From: Prevotella sp.
Lineage (GTDB): Bacteria; Bacteroidota; Bacteroidia; Bacteroidales; Bacteroidaceae
DNA: 64,000 bases
NCBI GenBank assembly: GCA_016285075.1
Contig: JAEEQB010000015.1
Coordinates: 1 to 64,000, forward strand
Direction: 5' to 3'
Part shown: positions 52,901 through 59,744 of the stretch, piece by piece
How positions within the stretch are numbered: the first letter of the stretch is position 1
Layout of the letters: each line of letters opens with the position of its first letter
Notes under the pieces: generated by a model
Told to the model about the DNA's origin: nothing
What the model saw: only the letters and a program-made list of their open reading frames with translations
Databases searched by the model: none
Position numbers and translations under genes: made by a program

Positions 52901-55888
52901 AACGGATGGGAGATGTACACTGATGAGACTGATGCCGAGCACAACCGCAACGGACAGCCGTTCACCAACAACAGTACCAAGCTCTATTGGTATCAGAACG
53001 AGAAAGTGTGGGTGGCCTTCTACTCCAGGACTTATCTGGGCAAGACTTATTCGAATCCTGTACCCATCAGCGTGGCTAACTACCACGACCTGGATGCTGT
53101 GATGCTGGATAAGGAGCATCACATGTACGTGGATCATCCTGATGTGATGCGCAACTCGAAGATCTATCTCGACAACCGCGACTGCGAGAGCAATGCCACA
53201 AAGAGCGAGCTCGACCTGCTGAAGGACTTCTTCGACCTGAGCCTGCAGACCTCCGTAGCAACAGAGGGTGCCACGAAGGATCATGCCCTGCTCAACAGCC
53301 GTGTCAAGGGCGGAAACCGTTTGGAGTTCATTCTCAACAGTAATATCAGCCCGAAGGCTTACACCGACTGGACGTCTATCGGCGATGATACCCAGTGCTT
53401 CGAGGGCAACCTGCACGGCGACGGTTATACCATCAGCGGCCTGAATAAATCGCTGTTCGGCAAACTATGCGGCAGCGTCTATAACCTTGGTGTCACCGGC
53501 TCGTTCACTACGGCTGGTGTGGCAGATACAGGTGATGGCTTCGTGGAGAACTGCTGGATCAGTACGACGGGCTCCACACCGCAGGAAAGTAAGCCAAAGG
53601 CTGTCTTTGGTAATCCAACGGTAGAGGGCTACACTCCATTGGTCAATTGCTACTATCCGGAGAGTAATGCCGCCCTTTACGCTGACGGCCTTGCCACTAA
53701 GATGCCAGACCGTTCGTTCTACAATGGTGAGGTGGCATACGACCTGAATGGCTTCTACCTGGCTAAGCGCTATTACGACAACAACACGTCGTGGACAGGC
53801 GAGAAGGAGCCGTACCTGTATCTCACCGTCGATGATGAAGGCAAATTGCCAGACCTGCCTGCTACCAGTAATTATCCTAAAGCGTTTGCCTACTATCAGC
53901 CCGACATGAAGGTGCCGGAAGGTGTGACCCTGCCATATCTGGGCTATGTGGAGAACCGCTTCTACGATGGCGATTTCCGCTATGCGGGAGGAACCGTCCC
54001 GGAAGGCAATGACGATCGTATGAGGGTGATCGGAGAGGGCACGGATGCCACTGCCTATTTCGCTACGATCTGGCCCGACGACTATCTCTTCTTCGGACAG
54101 ATGCTGACCTATGGTTACGATGAGTCTAACCAGCACCAGGAGATACCGTCGCGAATCTTCAAGCAGGATAATCGGATTCCGTACTCCAAGCAGAGCAATC
54201 GCGTCTACCGTGCACCGGCTTACTTCCGCAGCAAGGAGAAGTCCGTGGTTCACTACAATCCACAGGCCTACCTGACGGCTTACTCTGCACCAAAGACCGT
54301 CACCGACACCGACTTGAAACCGGCTTATCCCAATATGACGGCAGTAGACTTCTCCGGACATAACGACATAGGCGGCTCTGAGAAGTACAAGCAGGGCTGG
54401 AACAACAGTCTATTCTATGAGCCGCTGCTCGATGATGATGGTCTGATAGGTGTGTCCAACAATGGTGAGACACCCAACCTGTTGGTCTATGCTCCGGCAG
54501 AAACAGCGACAAATGGCGGCTATGCCAACAAGAATAGTTACGACGTGCTGAACAGCTACTTCATCGGCTCAGCAGCCAACCGCTCTGAGCCAGTGTATGA
54601 ACAGTACACGGAATCCGGTGGCAAATACAATGACGGTAAGACCTATGGACGTATTTACAATGCATCCACTTCGTCTATCCGTGGCCATCTGGTGCAGAGC
54701 GACCTGACAACCACGACCGACCATCTGCTGGTGGACAAGCGCGATTTCAACTGCCCGATACCTTATAGAATGGGCAGCGACTACCGAATGTGGTATCAGC
54801 GTCAACCCGACAACTTCGTGACGGCCTCCTGGAGCAATGATGCTACCCCGAAGCGCACCACCAAGGGCTGGGAGGGCGTCAGCCTGCCATTCGAGGCCGA
54901 GATTGTCGCCACGCAGGACAAGGGTGAGATTACACACTTCTATCAGGGCAGCACAGCTGGCCACGAATACTGGCTGCGCGAACTCGATGGCAGTAAGACA
55001 TTCAAGTCGACAGATGTGGATGGCGTAAAGGAGGCCACCTTCAATCCGCTGGCTGTCGGTACGAACAGGAAAGACTATTCGAACACATTCCTGTGGGACT
55101 ACTATTATAGTAAAGAAAGCTATTGGGATCAGAATACGGATGAATACCAAAAGCGGTATTACAGTGAGGACTACCTGGAAGAATTGTATCCTGTGACGAA
55201 CTATCCGTACTCACAGGGAGGTACGCCTTACCTTATCGGCTTCCCGGGAAGCACCTACTATGAGTTTGACCTGAGCGGCACTTGGACACCTGCCCATCGC
55301 TACCGTGAAGGTGTTATCGCAAGTCCTGGCAAGCAGATTGTCACATTTGCTTCGCCTACAGGATCCTCTATTGGGAGAAGCGATGATAAGACGGGTGTGA
55401 CAGTAAGCGGCTACACGTTCAAACCAAACTATCTGAACAATCCTAGACTGGAGAACAGTAAGCATGCATTCCTACTCAATGCTGACGGCAATAGCTATGT
55501 GGAGGATAACACCAACACGACGGAAGCAAAGGTAACGGCCTTCCGGCCATACTTCACCGCAGCATCTAATGGTGGTGCCCGTGCGACGACCCGCAGCATC
55601 GTCTTCAGCAGCGACCAGTCGGAGCTGAAGGGTGTGGAAGAGCATGGCGATCCTTCGAAGGAAGAGATTGGCGGTGGCCTGGAGATCTACGCCAAGAAGC
55701 ATCTGGTGGTGGTGACCTCCAATCTGCATCTGCCTACCGACGTACGCATCGTCAACACAGCAGGTATCGCCCTGAGCACGTTCACCATCGAGCCAGGCGA
55801 GACCATCGAGACACGTGTCAACATCTCTGGCATCTATATCGTACAGACGGCTGACGGAGTGTATACGAAGAAACTGTCGGTAAAATAG
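43922..55888 (+). CDS. Giant secreted repeat protein with T9SS-type C-terminal tail
   Basis: A protein of about 3,988 residues. ATG at 43922 gives a convincing signal peptide (MKRTTWMRLLLMVVILIVQC, then YSQ); a GTG at 43886 and other ATGs exist upstream. From residue 40 to about 1950 it carries some 35 copies of a motif like VYGGGN, IFGGGEQ or VFGAGYG, spaced roughly every 50 residues, typical of a beta-solenoid. From about 2000 to 3050 come repeated units with the pattern NGxxYxxGxxIS and a following YxxLxxxQxxF. A GLUG-like stretch (GNLHGDGYTISGLNKSLFG) lies near 3160. The C-terminus (VRIVNTAGIALSTF, GIYIVQTADGVYTKKLSVK) matches a type A T9SS sorting domain, so it is probably exported across the outer membrane and attached. 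It may be an adhesin or fibre-decorating protein. Confidence 0.8.
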   Translation: MKRTTWMRLLLMVVILIVQCSMFNVYSQILIGGNVYGGGNAGDTDGNTKVTVHAGDLQNVYGGARQANVGGHAFVNIDGKHMSDNIVINYVYGGNDIAGKVGESIEETNPIPTELTDAAANGITPAEGETNAGKNTKKYSAFVLTTKERTVTTGTGESASTTQPYHIFIGQLFGGGNGDYDYRSPGSPYLGMIKPELSKAYLELRGGTIAYVYGGGNNATVTSATDICVNNSSSVTTDDHLKTILNIDDDGLKFRMKEMGLNTVSTQVSSEDFQFARVFGGNNKAEMAIQPTWHLQSGKIRNLYSGGNQGAMTHKEGLLLEIFANSSIVVDNVFGGCRMAAVRPLVSGTLESGTFVESSSSDIQLHDADGNQQYKFPAGLSARVLVRGGDINNVYGGNDISGDVTGGNAVGIYASIKGDVYGGGNGSYAYTDNPDLKDNDEFRDFYYDPSTASSSVDALNAFRPNAEAVSIHVMGTEAKPTIIGGAIYCGGNSATLRNADSNKRATAQLKIGSYVIADKVFLGNNGENLVTDEILKRYAGTVSLEGQDYDFSTMNLTNSVQFDKYMDGVAMMIEPEVVFDSDDTENAKPEDQRDYTKTYKAYSTQFGSFYCGGNVGSMKINGTFNVSFNDKVVIYDKVVGGSNMANVYEKYDGVTKLNAQYLGGLLGDPGANGNKLILNFGGLKIQPKRWKIQRDANYQAILDDKGNEQFVLDTNGNRILEWNTVDSRTFNPETKTYTAMSSVDKGGDITYDPEKDLYRRFHGGNIYGGCYSNGHVNGNVVINLNASLVDRTGDNAIFDVVEENEGEAKLYDGNYNIKYRNTGVLIGEQGMDPLGRALNVFGGGYGADSEIWGSATINLNAGYTFQIFGGGEQGAIGQALSYEPDPNDPSKHNLTYEYNKDYSTYINLSDIHKYPGTYRGDKDNSDEVIDHEEMAEAEFIYGGSFEGLIAGNTHINLGNGRIFNSFAGSCNADILGHTETYVGRNSQNENDLGFPWIRDHIYGGNDLGGRILGGADFKDRLSTDIDVLGMVYNPKNKKDDDNNPAPDVLKASAYTEYVQGRVEYIFGGCYGDYDYTDSHYKSYTYTNGDTDTTDDNKGTPRSGFNKPWMDNAFVNFKPNSDTRNAVKKIYGAGQGHAYNHASDGDRDKMQDRSYVLIDNRQDDDIRFINTEVFGAGDYSGVGMRYAESATTIGKTTIPALTPTVAKDNDDGVTASTVIDLIRGHLKDVYGASYKEGITRRTIVNVPKGSTIYLNRIFGGAYGLDIAKPCDVFESNVNYHSRDAVMLGHWIDEDLDKDGNLMSGGIYGGNNSARRTLYCRINIDVPVVQNKAKGYTTKVFGAGYGKDTWAQYTEVNLNKDASVYEVYGGGYGGMVLNKQSVEKSGLVQDLPTGYTDEGLNSYLVKTNPLGEKTNTNVYINKGAYVAGYAYGAGMGADASVSGTTYIGLHGGTVNKDVYAAGWGGAVYDKYKVAKDDDSGNDFVATTNAYIEGGTLRNVYGGGYEGPVGYHDTSTTETTDDILGVSNVTIGIREDQDQATLPEGYGFYKGVPAVQRNAYGAGEGGPVYGTANLTINNGYIGYVHLLAGQALDEEGNIVSDSEETTARYEELVSDATWAVPSERKGRLKDCGNAFGGGYDDKSLVDFTNVTMWGGIVRSSLYGGGEIATVGRGKTKNLTGLDRELEAIYKYGKTRIELFNGHVKRNVFGGGKGYNILGYGGTHELYTDGYVFGQTEVHIHGGEIGTVEGMALQSDGTGGYGNVFGGGDVGYVFGNGYFNAKTIADKAANPKGTTGSPNHWYYYEGASGSETLTEDCSVIISPYLQVRPGNSITYDGKTYNAYDYVPTDYLNTLQATKTNGAWAGKWAELYTGDADGEKERGITIHNAVFAGGNVSTNSDNTYANAPTVFGNSTATVYDVYHRDFISIGTEHTGGIYGGGNLSVVDGYRELNITNYGTDYYGLGTQISLAEYQKLTNRERAYFQLEYQCQQEVTINGHEYHVNDRISEEEYEHLDESFKNETYWKQFGFCSIYAGRLLNTIQRADFCGVYGSRMVLQGAKDRVVDSDDKTEYTINRVGEVSLNKQLSVAGDTDDKSKVHGNYFGIYSVVNYLGNLTSDVKFDDVYLKYDSQSKTGVPVAKDGGGNYTYYNWKTERLTKRDRNNGTCHNQVALASGVFLELTTENSTPAKKDYGYITGIVELDLINVKKDIEGGGYVYAKNEHGVRTEHQEYENVLLSDYNKGASNGSNVEARTHKRYTYHQGSGDDPQILDLETSGNFIHKTKRIVDDCYPNNGVYRDGYVQSPAHYWFIKGEVYIYDQVVSAYAGSASAYSKEVRIPLTITAGSNGKLQLLNVQENRYAYYGDYTQTTKMTADGVKVNNESETYHLNDVITWWDWNQLPANEQKYFVKDTYVNIDTCSVNGVTYPTGTYAMLPDDVASFNMNSVLDKKGKPVEHFEDMFRTSNNISHNTGYVLTLDMNSPKDWDDWYSPISGSSTYTVNGTTVTTNRKRKEDYNSSTDASTYREGPTFRLKEGQQAGLYGQRDYEEGEIIAKEVYDDYTTTVSTMTPQPTGQASVDEAYVAKVATGNVQAGNAKPKSEVGSDTNYEEAFVCVNTIQLGEEDFILRGELVGLSQLSTLASKYMTYNNNKSNTDDVTDAEALEYVESCLTKAYICKTGGKYGGQYFKSGENYSALKSWCSLTDDRDKFEFNYDALDVLSDPTYSGNTSLYRSPYSDIKPVEYTAVYTGTGSITYKDGNNVEHTLTSSSAPISREDFENYIPNEQLHYTRLKIDAGSDLQDVYIAKENFIYGGVPFAKGQDLTQKEYEALDPDSKNKVQTVQFTKESAERTVYYCYEGYTPSSTSTTITPMSGTFGSAGSVISESDYRNNVPNLQKDFVVQGMEPTETTTLYVSRESNAKDVTSEKVITVVYQYNYYEADDEGEGVSYVNELHVVNIHLQLESGVPEIGPLNPPPTVLPGTPVGMKAPSVNPGLYEIISNGWEMYTDETDAEHNRNGQPFTNNSTKLYWYQNEKVWVAFYSRTYLGKTYSNPVPISVANYHDLDAVMLDKEHHMYVDHPDVMRNSKIYLDNRDCESNATKSELDLLKDFFDLSLQTSVATEGATKDHALLNSRVKGGNRLEFILNSNISPKAYTDWTSIGDDTQCFEGNLHGDGYTISGLNKSLFGKLCGSVYNLGVTGSFTTAGVADTGDGFVENCWISTTGSTPQESKPKAVFGNPTVEGYTPLVNCYYPESNAALYADGLATKMPDRSFYNGEVAYDLNGFYLAKRYYDNNTSWTGEKEPYLYLTVDDEGKLPDLPATSNYPKAFAYYQPDMKVPEGVTLPYLGYVENRFYDGDFRYAGGTVPEGNDDRMRVIGEGTDATAYFATIWPDDYLFFGQMLTYGYDESNQHQEIPSRIFKQDNRIPYSKQSNRVYRAPAYFRSKEKSVVHYNPQAYLTAYSAPKTVTDTDLKPAYPNMTAVDFSGHNDIGGSEKYKQGWNNSLFYEPLLDDDGLIGVSNNGETPNLLVYAPAETATNGGYANKNSYDVLNSYFIGSAANRSEPVYEQYTESGGKYNDGKTYGRIYNASTSSIRGHLVQSDLTTTTDHLLVDKRDFNCPIPYRMGSDYRMWYQRQPDNFVTASWSNDATPKRTTKGWEGVSLPFEAEIVATQDKGEITHFYQGSTAGHEYWLRELDGSKTFKSTDVDGVKEATFNPLAVGTNRKDYSNTFLWDYYYSKESYWDQNTDEYQKRYYSEDYLEELYPVTNYPYSQGGTPYLIGFPGSTYYEFDLSGTWTPAHRYREGVIASPGKQIVTFASPTGSSIGRSDDKTGVTVSGYTFKPNYLNNPRLENSKHAFLLNADGNSYVEDNTNTTEAKVTAFRPYFTAASNGGARATTRSIVFSSDQSELKGVEEHGDPSKEEIGGGLEIYAKKHLVVVTSNLHLPTDVRIVNTAGIALSTFTIEPGETIETRVNISGIYIVQTADGVYTKKLSVK
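43969..43996 (+). repeat. Three tandem copies of a 7-bp unit inside the signal-peptide codons
   Basis: TTCAATG is repeated three times in tandem within the signal peptide of the giant gene. A gain or loss of one unit would shift the frame and switch the gene off, as in phase-variable loci. Confidence 0.7.
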
Positions 55889-55952
55889 TAATACAACCTA
55901 TAAATGATAAATGACGAATAGCAATAAATTATAAAAACAAAAAAGAACAAGT

Positions 55953-57386
55953 ATGAAAAAGACAATGAAAAAGCTGCTATGCATTGCCCTGCTGGCCATG
56001 GTCAGCATCGGAGCCAATGCTCAGGAAAGCCAGGAAAACCTGGTGAATGTTGGTTTCAACGAGTTCACAGGCGGAACTGTGTCGGTAAAGTCGCAGACCG
56101 CTTCTGCAACAGAAACCGACTATGTCGATGTCGTCATCACCGTAACACCTGCGGACGGCTATTACATAGCCAAGGGTGACATCATCGTTGTACCTACAAG
56201 GGCCACAGTCCGAAGGACAAGCGAAAACGAGGAAGGTCCGAAGATTGCCGATCCCCTGGAACTCAAGGGCGAGGACCCTACCGACCTCACCGCAGAGCGT
56301 GACTACACCTTTACCGTTTACAAGGAACTGGGTGCATTGGTCTATGAGGCTGGCTTCCATCAGATTGCCACATCCGGCGCCATCGGCGAGAAGGATGCCG
56401 TGAAATGGGACGTGAAAACAGAGACGGTAACCGTTGGCGAAGGTGAAGAGGCCCGGCAGGTAGAGGTCAAGACGCTGACTTTCACTGGCGACACAGGTAT
56501 TCCCGCCATGGAAGAAGGGGCATCGGCCCCTTGGGAGATGCTGAAGGGAAAGATCACGAATGTGGTTATCGGCGAGGGCATCACCGCCATCAGTGAGAAC
56601 CTGTTCGAGGGCTTCACCAGCCTGTCAAGCATTCAGATCCTGAACGACAAGGCCGTCATCAGTCTTGGTAAGGACGCTGTTCCTGCCAACACTGGCCTGA
56701 CCATCGATGTACCAGGTAATCTGTATAACGAGTACACGATTGCCGATGGGTGGAAGGACCTGAGCATCGACAGTAAGAACGCAGTCAAGATGGAGGGCGT
56801 AGAGTTTGGTGCCTCCAACAGCTACGACACCTTCTGCTTCAGCAAGGCGGTGAAGGTGCCCTCCGTGCTGAGAGCTATCATCATTACCGGCATCAAGGAC
56901 AACATCCTCTTGACACAGGAGGTTGAGAACAGCATCATCCCTGCCAACATGCCCGTTTTGTTACTGAGCAAGGAGCTGAAAGGCGATGATTTCCGTACAT
57001 CGGGAGCACCCGAGCAGGGTAGTGACACCAAGGGCGCTACCACCCCGACGAACCTGCTGAAGGTGGCTCCGGAAGGTGGCAAGACAGTGACACTGGGCGA
57101 GGTATATCTCATCTATAATGATGTGTTCTACCTCTCACAGGCAGGCACCATCGCCGCAGGCGGCGTCTATCTTGACACATCCGTAGAGCAGAATGGCGAA
57201 CCGGCCAAGGCCCGTAGCTTTGCACTCGCCATTGGCAACGCCGCTTCTGGCACCACAGGCATCTCCACCGTCAGCAACGCCGACCCCACCCCCGTCTGGC
57301 ATACCCTCGACGGTCGGATCCTCAACGGCAAGCCCACGAAGAAGGGACTGTACATCAAAGACGGCGAAAAGATTTTGGTAAAGTAA
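55953..57386 (+). CDS. Secreted protein with T9SS-type tail, last gene of the surface block
   Basis: A 477-residue protein with a signal peptide (MKKTMKKLLCIALLAMVSIG, then ANAQ). The N-terminal 115 residues (GGTVSVKSQTASATETDYVD, VVITVTPADGYYIAKGDIIV) resemble the start of the large protein at 60683. A BspA-like leucine-rich stretch follows (ISENLFEGFTSLSSIQILND, VPGNLYNEYTIADGWKDLSI). The C-terminus, WHTLDGRILNGKPTKKGLYI then KDGEKILVK, is typical of Prevotella secretion tails. It follows the giant gene by 64 nt and precedes the block's terminator, so both are likely to be co-expressed surface products. Confidence 0.75.
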   Translation: MKKTMKKLLCIALLAMVSIGANAQESQENLVNVGFNEFTGGTVSVKSQTASATETDYVDVVITVTPADGYYIAKGDIIVVPTRATVRRTSENEEGPKIADPLELKGEDPTDLTAERDYTFTVYKELGALVYEAGFHQIATSGAIGEKDAVKWDVKTETVTVGEGEEARQVEVKTLTFTGDTGIPAMEEGASAPWEMLKGKITNVVIGEGITAISENLFEGFTSLSSIQILNDKAVISLGKDAVPANTGLTIDVPGNLYNEYTIADGWKDLSIDSKNAVKMEGVEFGASNSYDTFCFSKAVKVPSVLRAIIITGIKDNILLTQEVENSIIPANMPVLLLSKELKGDDFRTSGAPEQGSDTKGATTPTNLLKVAPEGGKTVTLGEVYLIYNDVFYLSQAGTIAAGGVYLDTSVEQNGEPAKARSFALAIGNAASGTTGISTVSNADPTPVWHTLDGRILNGKPTKKGLYIKDGEKILVK

Positions 57387-57400
57387 GACCACAATTACTC

Positions 57401-57572
57401 TATAACCCGAATCGGTCATTAGCGTTATGATGAAAACAGCCTTCATTTTGGAACAGATGTGCTGCTGGTTTGAGTGCGCAATGGGGTTCCATTGTAATCG
57501 AAAAGCGGCGGGACAGATGACAAAAAGAAAGCTTGTTAGCGCATAACAGCCTAACGACCGATTTGGGTTAAA
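57401..57572. mobile_element. 172-bp miniature element with IS-type ends
   Basis: The left end TATAACCCGAATCGGTC (from 57401) and the right end GGTTAAA (to 57572) form an inverted repeat of 23 nt with 19 matches. The right end is identical to the IS end at 199-222. The interior holds a 39-codon open frame (57427-57546, MMKTAFILEQMCCWF, ending TKRKLVSA), which may be an internally deleted transposase. It sits between the secreted-protein gene and its terminator. No clear target-site duplication is seen. Confidence 0.65.
57427..57546 (+). other. 39-codon ORF inside the miniature element
   Basis: The frame opens with two ATGs just inside the left inverted repeat and stops (TAA) 4 nt before the right one, so it fills the whole element. 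The 39 residues match no family I know. The tight fit suggests an in-frame fusion of a transposase start and end after an internal deletion; it is not expected to be a functional protein. Confidence 0.35.
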
Positions 57573-57579
57573 TCAGATT

Positions 57580-57609
57580 GGACTCGGCGCCGGCGCCGGG
57601 TCCTTTTTT
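57580..57609 (+). terminator. Strong terminator of the surface-structure locus
   Basis: GGACTCGGCGCC and GGCGCCGGGTCC form a 12-bp stem (one G-T pair) without a separate loop beyond the centre, followed by six T. It closes the plus-strand block that ends at 57386. Confidence 0.85.
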
Positions 57610-57704
57610 GGTTCTTCGAGTCCGTAGGCAACCTCATTCTTAGAGAGGGTAAGTGCGTCGCTGATAAGACACTTTCCCCGAGAGAAAGTTGAAAGAAGTG
57701 CACT

Positions 57705-57758
57705 ACCATCACTTTCTTTGCAAGCAACTGGCTACAAATGATTTACAGAGGTGATGGT
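57705..57758. repeat. Inverted repeat ACCATCAC/GTGATGGT
   Basis: The two 8-nt arms are at 57705-57712 and 57751-57758, 38 nt apart, in the gene-free stretch after the terminator. Confidence 0.4.
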
Positions 57759-57836
57759 AATCCTTTCAACATCACTTTTACCCCCATTTATCTTCGCCGA
57801 AACAGCAAAACCCTGCGTAGACGAGTCAGCTCTTAC

Positions 57837-57923
57837 AGTAAAACAAGTTGTTTTACTTTGGTAACCATCGCGTTAACGATGCAAAAGTATAGGGTTTACA
57901 GAAGTAAAACAACTTGTTTTACT
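57837..57923. repeat. Two 21-nt perfect palindromes, operator-like
   Basis: AGTAAAACAA and TTGTTTTACT flank a single G at 57837-57857, and the same arms flank a single C at 57903-57923. They lie 45 nt apart. The intervening DNA holds a further small stem, CATCG/CGATG. They could bind a dimeric regulator, but no gene for one is adjacent. Confidence 0.7.
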
Positions 57924-58068
57924 TTTAGAGTAATATTTTGTAAACTTTCTTTCAAACGTATTCTAACAATAAAAGCACCCTCAGCAACACCATAATTGAC
58001 AATACTTTTGCAGGGAAACCACTAAAAACATCACGTATAGTGAGTATAAGGGTTTTATATACACCATA

Positions 58069-58097
58069 TATAACAACTTATATAATAAGTGGTTATA
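58069..58097. repeat. 13-bp imperfect AT-rich palindrome
   Basis: TATAAC-A-ACTTAT and ATAAGT-G-GTTATA pair with one mismatch around the loop ATA. The surrounding region is AT-rich, with no gene from 57610 to 58514. Confidence 0.5.
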
Positions 58098-58243
58098 TAG
58101 TAAGTGATGTTAATGCGTAAAAGTCAAACAAAAAGTATGAGTAACTATTTTTCATTCTCATATCATTTACTATCACAAGTAAAGTTTCTTCTTTTGCCTT
58201 CGCTTTGGGTAAATCTGCGACACAAAAGGCGTCCTGCGCCGAT

Positions 58244-58335
58244 ACTCCCTGACTCCTTGACCACCAGACTTCTTAGACCATCATCTCCACGGAAACACTT
58301 TCTTTTCTACGGACTTCCTGGACTCTTGGGACTGC
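58244..58335. repeat. Degenerate 9-nt repeat of GACTCCTTG type
   Basis: The plus strand reads as successive nonamers GACTCCTTG, ACCACCAGA, CTTCTTAGA and later GGACTTCCTG, GGACTCTTG. It is not coding. It resembles in style the 9-nt repeat block at 29239-29388, though with a different unit. Confidence 0.45.
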
Positions 58336-58402
58336 CGTAAAACTGCGAAACCGCATGATTCATGCCATATGTAGTCATAAATTGTAAATATTCTATAGAA
58401 TA

Positions 58403-58434
58403 TTTGGTGGTTTCACAAAAAAGTCATACCTTTG
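58403..58434 (+). promoter_or_regulatory. Promoter of the AAA-ATPase-like gene at 58515
   Basis: TTTG (58403-58406) and TACCTTTG (58427-58434), spaced 20 nt, precede the ATG at 58515 by about 80 nt. A good match to the consensus. Confidence 0.7.
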
Positions 58435-58514
58435 CATTTGAATTCTACAATAATATGGTCATGAAGGTACCAAACCCAATTTACGACTGACAGAAACACA
58501 AGATTAAAAACAGA

Positions 58515-59744
58515 ATGGGCACATACATCAACATAGGCAATGCAGGATTCCAGTCTGCCCGTAATGGGGAGTACGTGGATAAGTCAGGGCTGATAGCGGT
58601 GGTGAACGAAACGTTATACAGTAAACGGCGTTTTGGTTGCGTGACCCGCTGTCGTCGTTTCGGAAAATTGATGGCAGCAGAGATGCTTTGTGCCTATTAT
58701 GACCAGTCTTGCGATTCACGCGGACTATTCACAGATCTTGAGATTGCTGATGCCCCATCGTTTGAGAAGCATCTGAACAAGTATCCAGTCATTTATTTAG
58801 ACATGTCTGATTTTGTAACTCGCTTCAAGGATGATATTATCGTGAAGCAGATAGACAACAGGCTCAAAGCAGACATTCAGAAAGTTTATCCAGATGTACC
58901 TTTAATGGACGATGATGACTTAATGGATCTACTCGTCCGTATCGTAGAAGCCAAAGGTCAGCAGTTCTTTTTCATCATTGATGAGTGGGATGCCATCTGT
59001 CGCGAGTTCAAGGCTGGAACCAAGGCTATGGATGAATATGTCGATTGGCTTCGTCGGCTTTTCAAGGGCGGCAGGTCATCGGACGTCTTTGCCGGTGCCT
59101 ATATGACTGGCATACTCCCCATAAAAAAATATAAAACAGAGTCGGCATTGAACAATTTCTTGGAATACTCCATGGTAGAGCCGCGTAAGATGGCACAATT
59201 CTTCGGCTTTACGAAAGAGGAGGTCAAGTCTTTGGCTCAGAAGTATGACATGGACTATTCAGAACTGGAAAAGTGGTACGATGGCTATCAGATAGGTGAC
59301 GAGTTGTCGATGTTCAATCCTAACTCGGTAATGCAGGCTGTTGATGTTGGGCGTTGTAGCAGTTTCTGGGCTGCCACGGGAGCCTTTGATGCTGTGGCTC
59401 ACTATATCCAGATGAATTATGAAGGTCTGAAGGATGACATTATCCAGATCCATCGTGAACTGGCTACAGGCAAAGGCTTTGCCGACATTGTGCTAATTCC
59501 GCGAAAGAATGTTGACTCGCCTGCCATTGTCCTGGAATTAAAGGTCAACAAGGATGCCGATACGGCCATCAATCAGATTCTCAGGAAGCAGTATCCGGCA
59601 AAGGTGGCTCAATATACAAGTGACCTGCTCCTTGTGGGAATCAATTACGACCGCGACACGAAGCAGCACACCTGTCGGATTATGACACACGGTGCCTGTC
59701 CCCGTGATATGAACAAGACACTGACAAGGTTATTGAAGGTATGA
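58515..59744 (+). CDS. Decayed AAA-ATPase/PD-(D/E)XK nuclease family protein
   Basis: A 409-residue member of the same family as the gene at 32855, but shorter than full-length relatives. The Walker A stretch reads RCRRFGKLMAAEML instead of RPRRFGKSM: the canonical P is C and the S after GK is L52. Around residue 318 the family's middle part appears deleted in frame, NYEGLKDDIIQ running straight into HRELATGKGFADIV. The nuclease motif (FADIVLIPRK, then IVLELKVN) is retained. The last 18 residues (CPRDMNKTLTRLLKV) derive from the start of the gene at 60683, so the native C-terminus is lost. It is probably non-functional. Confidence 0.75.
   Translation: MGTYINIGNAGFQSARNGEYVDKSGLIAVVNETLYSKRRFGCVTRCRRFGKLMAAEMLCAYYDQSCDSRGLFTDLEIADAPSFEKHLNKYPVIYLDMSDFVTRFKDDIIVKQIDNRLKADIQKVYPDVPLMDDDDLMDLLVRIVEAKGQQFFFIIDEWDAICREFKAGTKAMDEYVDWLRRLFKGGRSSDVFAGAYMTGILPIKKYKTESALNNFLEYSMVEPRKMAQFFGFTKEEVKSLAQKYDMDYSELEKWYDGYQIGDELSMFNPNSVMQAVDVGRCSSFWAATGAFDAVAHYIQMNYEGLKDDIIQIHRELATGKGFADIVLIPRKNVDSPAIVLELKVNKDADTAINQILRKQYPAKVAQYTSDLLLVGINYDRDTKQHTCRIMTHGACPRDMNKTLTRLLKV
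59706..59734 (+). repeat. 29-bp direct repeat, left copy
   Basis: Identical to 60680-60708. It starts GATATGAACAAGACACTGAC and contains a copy of the start codon and first codons of the gene at 60683. The two copies bracket the RhuM gene. Confidence 0.9.

Noticed and set aside
57837..57923. Plasmid or phage attachment site
   Set aside because: No integrase gene and no tRNA gene adjoin, and the repeat is palindromic and not a direct pair.
58104..58340. 78-aa ORF as a gene
   Set aside because: It covers the 9-nt repeat block, has a composition driven by that repeat (many P, L, R), has no promoter at the right place, and lacks any recognisable motif.
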